Shown in pieces: positions 59,475-64,000 of a stretch of 64,000 bases of DNA. Under the pieces are notes generated by a model. That model had not been told where the DNA came from. It was given only the letters and a program-made list of their open reading frames with translations, and did no database searches. Positions within the stretch are counted from its first letter, which is position 1. Each line of letters starts with the position of its first letter. The translations under genes were made by a program, and so were the position numbers. The DNA is from Neobacillus piezotolerans (GTDB lineage Bacteria > Bacillota > Bacilli > Bacillales > Cytobacillaceae), in NCBI RefSeq assembly GCF_003362805.1, contig NZ_QNQT01000009.1:1-64000 (forward strand). Reading direction: 5' to 3'.

Positions 59475-60380
59475 ATGGGGAATTTTTTAAAAGAAGAAAA
59501 AGGAGTCGCCATAATCTACGTCGCGCTGTCAATGGTTGCACTGCTTTTCATCACGGGGCTCGCCCTTGACGGCGGAATGCTCTATATGACGAAAAGCAAG
59601 CTTCAAAAGGCCGCGAACGCCGCTGTACTGTCCGGCGCTCAGGAACTGAACAATTCAAATGAACAAGTTAATAAAATCGTGAATAGGATCCTCGCCGACC
59701 ATGGCGAATCGGGGTCACGGGAAAGCCTGCAAATTGTGAAGGAGAAAAAAGTGCGTGTCGGCCTTCTAAAAAAGGTGAAACCGGCCTTCGTGGGATTGTT
59801 CGGGTTTGAAACAGTCGATGTCAGGGCTTCGGCGGCTGCCTCGCTCGCCCCAATGGGCAGGGCTGCTGGAGTCGCGCCGCTTGGCGTGCACGAAGATACC
59901 CCGCTAAATTATGGCGCAGTTGTAAAATTAAAAACAGATGCATCTGGATCTTCCAGCGGGGTTTTCGGCGTCCTGGCCCTAAATGGCCCAGGTGCCAAAA
60001 CGTATGAAGAAAACCTTCGCTACGGGTATCAGCAGGAAATCAAGGTGGGGGAAATCATCCCAACCGAAACAGGTAATATTGCCGGTAAGACGAGAACGGT
60101 TGTTCAGGAATTGATTAATGGATGCACATCCGCTATCGGGGATTTATCCGACCGGGATTGCTCCAGGGTTATCCTCATTCCGGTTTACAAACCATATCAA
60201 TTCGATTCGAATCAGTTGAAAACAATTCAAGTAACCGGGTTTGCCTATTTTTATATCACGGAACCAATGAGCAGTACTGATACATCGATCACAGGGATGT
60301 TCATCAAGTGGCCAGGAACCGGTTTTTACGAGGAAGGCAGTATTGACCGAGGCGCGTATGTTATCAGGCTGACAGAGTAG
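59475..60380 (+). CDS. tadG: TadG-like pilus assembly protein
   Basis: A 301-residue protein with an N-terminal Flp-pilus-associated segment (EEKGVAIIYVALSMVALLFI, then ALDGGMLYMTKSKLQKAANA AVLSGAQEL), the typical TadG/TadF entry, followed by an extracellular domain without a von Willebrand factor domain, so a short TadG form. ATG with AGGGGGGACGGAG upstream. The outer part is presumed to sit at the cell surface with the pilus. Confidence 0.82.
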   Translation: MGNFLKEEKGVAIIYVALSMVALLFITGLALDGGMLYMTKSKLQKAANAAVLSGAQELNNSNEQVNKIVNRILADHGESGSRESLQIVKEKKVRVGLLKKVKPAFVGLFGFETVDVRASAAASLAPMGRAAGVAPLGVHEDTPLNYGAVVKLKTDASGSSSGVFGVLALNGPGAKTYEENLRYGYQQEIKVGEIIPTETGNIAGKTRTVVQELINGCTSAIGDLSDRDCSRVILIPVYKPYQFDSNQLKTIQVTGFAYFYITEPMSSTDTSITGMFIKWPGTGFYEEGSIDRGAYVIRLTE

Positions 60381-60390
60381 GTGGGAAAAA

Positions 60391-61098
60391 ATGCGTTCGA
60401 AAATGGTGTTAATACTGGCCCTTGCCATGGGGATGATTACAACAGTCTTGTTCTACCAATACATGGCGAAGTTTGACAAAAAGGAAACGACTTCCGCGCC
60501 GACGATTGAAATCGTCGTCGCAAAAGAAAGAATCGAGAAGAACGAAAAAATCACGGCGGAGAAACTTGATGTCATCCAGATTCCTGAAGAAAGCGCCTTG
60601 CCACAGACGCTCTCCTCCATTTCACAGGCTGAAGGAAAGCTTGCTGACGCCATGATTGAAAAAGGCGAACCAATTCTTGGCCACAGGCTCGTTTCCCAAA
60701 AAGAAGAAACGGTGTATGTTTCCCGCAAGGTGAGGGAGGGGTACCGTGCTGTATCGGTTTCCTTTAACCTGCCCCAGTCCGTTACGAATTTAGTCGAACC
60801 TGAAGATGAGGTTGACGTGATTTTTTCAAAAGAAGATAAAAAAGCAGTCGATGTGCCCGATTTCAGGGCGAGTATTTTGCTTGAAAAAGCGAGGGTATTG
60901 GCTGTCGGCAGGAAATTCACATTTCCTGAAAATACCAAGGAACCTTATGTGGAATATACGGCTGTCACGCTTGAACTAATGCCTGCAGATGCTGTGAAGC
61001 TTGTCAAGGCATCCCAAGATGGGAGTCTTCATTTAATGCTGCGCACAAGGCCGATTATGAAGGCGGATGCGAACCCTTCGGAAGGAAATGAGAGTTAA
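60391..61098 (+). CDS. cpaB: Pilus assembly protein CpaB/RcpC
   Basis: A 235-residue protein with an N-terminal membrane anchor (MVLILALAMGMITTVLFYQY), a SAF domain (VVAKERIEKNEKITAEKLDV, then IEKGEPILGHRLV) and the RcpC-type domain (GYRAVSVSFNLPQSVTNLVE, EDEVDVIF). In Gram-negative Tad systems it works at the cell wall with the secretin; here it may bind peptidoglycan, since no secretin is expected. ATG with AGGTGGG upstream, 10 bases after tadG. Confidence 0.88.
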   Translation: MRSKMVLILALAMGMITTVLFYQYMAKFDKKETTSAPTIEIVVAKERIEKNEKITAEKLDVIQIPEESALPQTLSSISQAEGKLADAMIEKGEPILGHRLVSQKEETVYVSRKVREGYRAVSVSFNLPQSVTNLVEPEDEVDVIFSKEDKKAVDVPDFRASILLEKARVLAVGRKFTFPENTKEPYVEYTAVTLELMPADAVKLVKASQDGSLHLMLRTRPIMKADANPSEGNES

Positions 61099-61117
61099 GT
61101 GATGGAAGGTGATGGAG

Positions 61118-61975
61118 ATGGCGGGGTTTGATGAAAAGACAACAAGAGAGGGCGGCACTCCGGAAACCCGCGGAAAAATGATTGCCGTCTGCAGCGCCAA
61201 AGGCGGGATTGGCAGGACGATCCTCTCCGTCAATCTGGCTGTCTCATTATCGAAACGAAATCACTCCGTTGCTGTTTTGGATGGCGATTTTCAGTTCGGG
61301 GATGTTTCGCTGGCAATGGATTTGCAGCACACATTCACGATAAAAGAAGCGATGGACGGAATTGGATCACTTGATGAACATCGACTTGAGGATTATTTGA
61401 GCGTCCATGGGAGTGGAGTCCGTGTCCTGCCCGCGCCGGAGCGGCCAGAATATGCCGACATCCTTACAAAAGAGGCTGTTTCCAAAATGGCGGATTTTCT
61501 ATTGATGAAACATGATTTTGTCGTCTGCGATACTGGCGCTGGATTGAATGAACAGACCCTAAACCTGGTTGAGAAGGCGGATGAAATACTAGTTGTCGCA
61601 ACCCTTGAGATGGCCGCGATGAAAAACACGAAGCTGCTGCTTGAAACGCTTGATATCCTCGGGCTTCGCGATAAAGTCCGTGTTGTTTTGAACCGTGCCA
61701 ATATGGAAAGTGTTATTAAAGCCGAGGATGGGGCAAGGATTCTTGGGGAGGAAGCGCCCATTTACATCCCGAATGATTTTCAGACATGCTCAAGGTCCCT
61801 TAATATGGGAAGCCCATTTGTGATCGCTAATGCGAAATCGGATATCGCCAAGGCTGTTTTTAAAATGGCTGAACTAATTGCATCCAACAAGGCGGGGGAA
61901 GGGATTGGGAAAAAGAAGGAAAACCCTTTATCCCTGTTCCCCTGGAAACGTAAGAAAGGGGGAATATCAAAATGA
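61118..61975 (+). CDS. tadZ: TadZ/CpaE-like ParA-type ATPase
   Basis: A 285-residue MinD/ParA-fold protein placing the pilus machine in the cell. The deviant P-loop reads SAKGGIGRTILSVNLAVSL, with Arg where Lys is usual. VAVLDGDFQFGDVSLAMDL and VVCDTGAGLNEQTLN follow. It lacks the N-terminal receiver-like domain of many CpaE proteins. ATG at 61118 has GGAAGGTG upstream; two earlier in-frame starts are alternatives. It overlaps tadA as ATGA. Confidence 0.85.
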   Translation: MAGFDEKTTREGGTPETRGKMIAVCSAKGGIGRTILSVNLAVSLSKRNHSVAVLDGDFQFGDVSLAMDLQHTFTIKEAMDGIGSLDEHRLEDYLSVHGSGVRVLPAPERPEYADILTKEAVSKMADFLLMKHDFVVCDTGAGLNEQTLNLVEKADEILVVATLEMAAMKNTKLLLETLDILGLRDKVRVVLNRANMESVIKAEDGARILGEEAPIYIPNDFQTCSRSLNMGSPFVIANAKSDIAKAVFKMAELIASNKAGEGIGKKKENPLSLFPWKRKKGGISK

Positions 61976-63399
61976 AGCTGCTTGACCGCATCAATGAGAA
62001 AACCAAAACAGCAGAGCCAATTCCCAAACCTGCCGCGGAGCAATCCATTCCGGAAAAAGAAATGCAAAGGGCGGAAACACCTGAAATCCCAAAAGCAAAA
62101 GAAACTCCCCGTGAGCAGCATATAGAGCCGATCCGCCAAAAACAAGTTGATAAGCAGCAGGAATTGAAAAGCATCCTTCATAAAAAAATCCTCCACGAAC
62201 TGAAGGATGAAGAAGTGGAAGCAATCATTCCGAAGCTGGATTCAATGGCGATGGAAGTGATCAAAGAAGATGAATCATTCCGGGGGATTGTCGATAGGAA
62301 AATCGTTGTTGCCGAACTGACCAATGATTTGACGGGATATGGCCCGATCAATCCGCTGCTCCTCGATGAAGAAGTTTCCGAGGTCATGGTCAACGGGCCG
62401 AAGCAGGTTTATTGTGAGCGGAAAGGCAAGCTTGTCTTGACGGATATAACATTCCGCGACAACGAGCATGTGATGAACGTAATCGAGAAAATCGTCGCTC
62501 CCATTGGGCGAAGGATTGATGAAAGCTCGCCGATGGTCGACGCCAGGCTGCCTGACGGGTCCAGGGTTAATGCAATTATCCCTCCACTCGCTCTGAACGG
62601 CCCGACGATAACGATAAGGAAATTTTCCAAGGATCCTTTTCAAATAGAGGATTTAATCAACTTTGGTACGGTTACGAAAGAAATGGCGGTTTTCCTTGAT
62701 GCGTGCGTCAAGGCGCGGCTGAACATATTTGTCAGCGGCGGAACGGGTTCGGGAAAAACAACGACCCTGAACGTGCTTTCGAATTTCATCCCGAATGACG
62801 AACGGATTGTCACGATCGAGGATGCGGCGGAGCTTCAGCTTGGCCAGGATCATGTTGTTTCACTTGAGTCAAGGCCGCCGAATATTGAAGGGAAAGGCGC
62901 GATTACGATCCGCGACCTTGTCAGGAACTCGCTCAGGATGAGGCCGGACCGGGTCGTTATCGGCGAAGTGCGCGGAGCGGAGGCGCTGGATATGCTCCAG
63001 GCTATGAACACTGGGCATGACGGGTCGCTTGCGACGGGACACTCCAACTCTCCGAGGGATATGATCTCTAGGCTTGAAACGATGGTACTGCTTGGCGGGG
63101 TCGAGCTTCCGGTCAAAGCTATCCGCGAGCAGATTTCCGGTGCGCTTGATGTAATTATCCAGCAATCAAGGCTGAAGGATGGTTCGAGGAAAATTACGAA
63201 TATTACCGAGGTCCAGGGCATGGAAGGCGATGTGATTGTCCTTCAGGATATATTTGTATATGAGCAGACAGGCGTGGATGCTTCCGGAAAATATATCGGA
63301 AAACTCGTCCCGACAGGCGTGCGCCCGAAGTTTTATGAACGGCTCGAGAATTCGGGTATCCATATTCCGCCAAGCGTGTTCATCGAAAGGGAGGGTTAA
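61972..63399 (+). CDS. tadA: Pilus motor ATPase TadA/CpaF
   Basis: A 475-residue secretion ATPase driving Flp pilus assembly. After a charged, proline-rich N-terminal stretch (about 1-70), the core shows Walker [16 protein letters not shown] (about 257-271), the Asp box [35 protein letters not shown] (Walker B) and the His box [17 protein letters not shown]. Overlaps tadZ by 4 bases. In Tad systems one ATPase can power both extension and retraction. Confidence 0.94.
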   Translation: MKLLDRINEKTKTAEPIPKPAAEQSIPEKEMQRAETPEIPKAKETPREQHIEPIRQKQVDKQQELKSILHKKILHELKDEEVEAIIPKLDSMAMEVIKEDESFRGIVDRKIVVAELTNDLTGYGPINPLLLDEEVSEVMVNGPKQVYCERKGKLVLTDITFRDNEHVMNVIEKIVAPIGRRIDESSPMVDARLPDGSRVNAIIPPLALNGPTITIRKFSKDPFQIEDLINFGTVTKEMAVFLDACVKARLNIFVSGGTGSGKTTTLNVLSNFIPNDERIVTIEDAAELQLGQDHVVSLESRPPNIEGKGAITIRDLVRNSLRMRPDRVVIGEVRGAEALDMLQAMNTGHDGSLATGHSNSPRDMISRLETMVLLGGVELPVKAIREQISGALDVIIQQSRLKDGSRKITNITEVQGMEGDVIVLQDIFVYEQTGVDASGKYIGKLVPTGVRPKFYERLENSGIHIPPSVFIEREG

Positions 63400-63401
63400 C
63401 G

Positions 63402-64000
63402 GTGAAAGCGGTTCTTCTCCTGCTTTTTCTCTTCTCTTCCTTTCTTTTATTCTATGGGTTACTCCAGCTCTTCTTTTTTCGGAACCAAAGGATTGAAAAA
63501 AGGATGGAGAGGTATTTGTCCTCCTCAGCGGAGGTTGAAATCGGAGGCAATGACATTGACCTATTCGCAAGGTACACCGCGGCAAGGAAAAACCTGACCA
63601 AAAAGCTTCTTACAAAAAAGAAGAATAATAAACTTGAAACGATGCTCGCCAGGTCCGGGGTGCCTCTAAAGCCGGACGAGTTCATTACATTCCAATGGAT
63701 CGCGGCGGGTTTATCCGGATTGCTTCTTGTCCTGTTTTTCAGCCACTGGCTATTATTTTTTCCAGGGTTTTTGATTGGGTATTTGATTCCTGGCTTTATC
63801 TTAAAAAAGAAAGAAAAAGAGCGGATTGATAAATTCAATGAAGGGCTCGCAGATATGATTACAACCATCATTGGCTCCTTGAGGGCGGGCTTCAGTTTTC
63901 CGCAGGCATTAAAATCGGTTGCCGATGAATCGGACTCTCCAATTAAAGAGGAAGTCGAATCCGTAATCAAGTCTATGCAATACGGAAGCAGCATTGAAGA
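63402..64000 (+). CDS. tadB: Pilus assembly membrane protein TadB (cut by window end)
   Basis: First ~199 codons of a type II secretion F-domain protein. GTG start with AAAGGGAGGG upstream, 2 bases after tadA. It has an N-terminal helix (LLLLFLFSSFLLFYGLLQLF), a basic loop (KKLLTKKKNNKLETMLARSG), two further hydrophobic segments near 103-140, and the start of the F domain (FNEGLADMITTIIGSLRAGF SFPQALKSV). The frame is open at the window end; tadC would be expected next. Confidence 0.88.
   Translation, partial: MKAVLLLLFLFSSFLLFYGLLQLFFFRNQRIEKRMERYLSSSAEVEIGGNDIDLFARYTAARKNLTKKLLTKKKNNKLETMLARSGVPLKPDEFITFQWIAAGLSGLLLVLFFSHWLLFFPGFLIGYLIPGFILKKKEKERIDKFNEGLADMITTIIGSLRAGFSFPQALKSVADESDSPIKEEVESVIKSMQYGSSIE

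Overview
The window is a chromosome segment of a low-to-medium GC, endospore-forming, potentially competent Bacillaceae bacterium (Bacillus/Mesobacillus type). Evidence: a gerP spore-coat operon behind a SigK-type promoter, comK, hemEHY for the coproporphyrin-dependent haem route, addAB, a murQ/murP/murR/mupG muropeptide-recovery cluster, TTG/GTG starts with strong GGAGG sites, and gene order resembling the B. subtilis hemE-yhgE-yhfI-lplJ-yhfL-yhfN-yhzC-comK-yhjE-sipV-addBA-gerP stretch.

Layout. (1) About 38-16817: an integrated element of ~16.8 kb whose large serine recombinase lies at its left end. It splits a YhfA-like transporter gene; the two halves sit at the two window-side borders and share an 8-bp core (ACGCCAAG). 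It carries a lysogeny switch, replication-type genes, an ArpU late regulator, a ClpP-like head protease and a 1085-aa tape measure protein, but no terminase, portal, capsid or lysis gene. It also has a divergent FtsK/replication-relaxation/membrane/XRE block and, at the right end, an AT-rich two-gene cargo: a DUF4747-like protein plus a small multi-spanning membrane protein. It is either a decayed prophage or a phage satellite. (2) 17.4-25.5 kb: haem turnover and synthesis (hmoB, hemE, hemH, hemY), a molybdoenzyme remnant, and the TetR regulator yhgD with the YhgE membrane protein, both preceded by matching 23-bp operators. (3) 25.9-30.4 kb: yhfI, lipoate ligase, acyl-CoA ligase and enoyl-CoA hydratase. 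(4) 30.6-35.1 kb: N-acetylmuramic acid recovery, minus strand. (5) 35.2-43.5 kb: azlCD, yhfN, an M14 LysM endopeptidase, an SRAP protein, an IDEAL protein, comK, an unknown gene and an S9 peptidase. (6) 43.9-53.5 kb: LCP protein, VTT protein, signal peptidase, addB-addA. (7) 53.6-55.6 kb: gerPABCDEF. (8) 55.7-57.4 kb: DUF418 membrane protein and a P-loop kinase-like protein. (9) 57.5-64.0 kb: a c-di-GMP-I riboswitch with a terminator/antiterminator, then DUF192, flp pilin, tadV, tadE, tadG, cpaB, tadZ, tadA and a tadB cut by the window end: a Tad/Flp pilus operon apparently under direct second-messenger control.

Most notable for follow-up: the riboswitch-controlled Tad operon, the DUF4747-like/membrane protein cargo pair as a possible phage-defence module, and the identity of the element as a satellite or a decayed prophage, including a possible cos-like stretch at 5985-6149.
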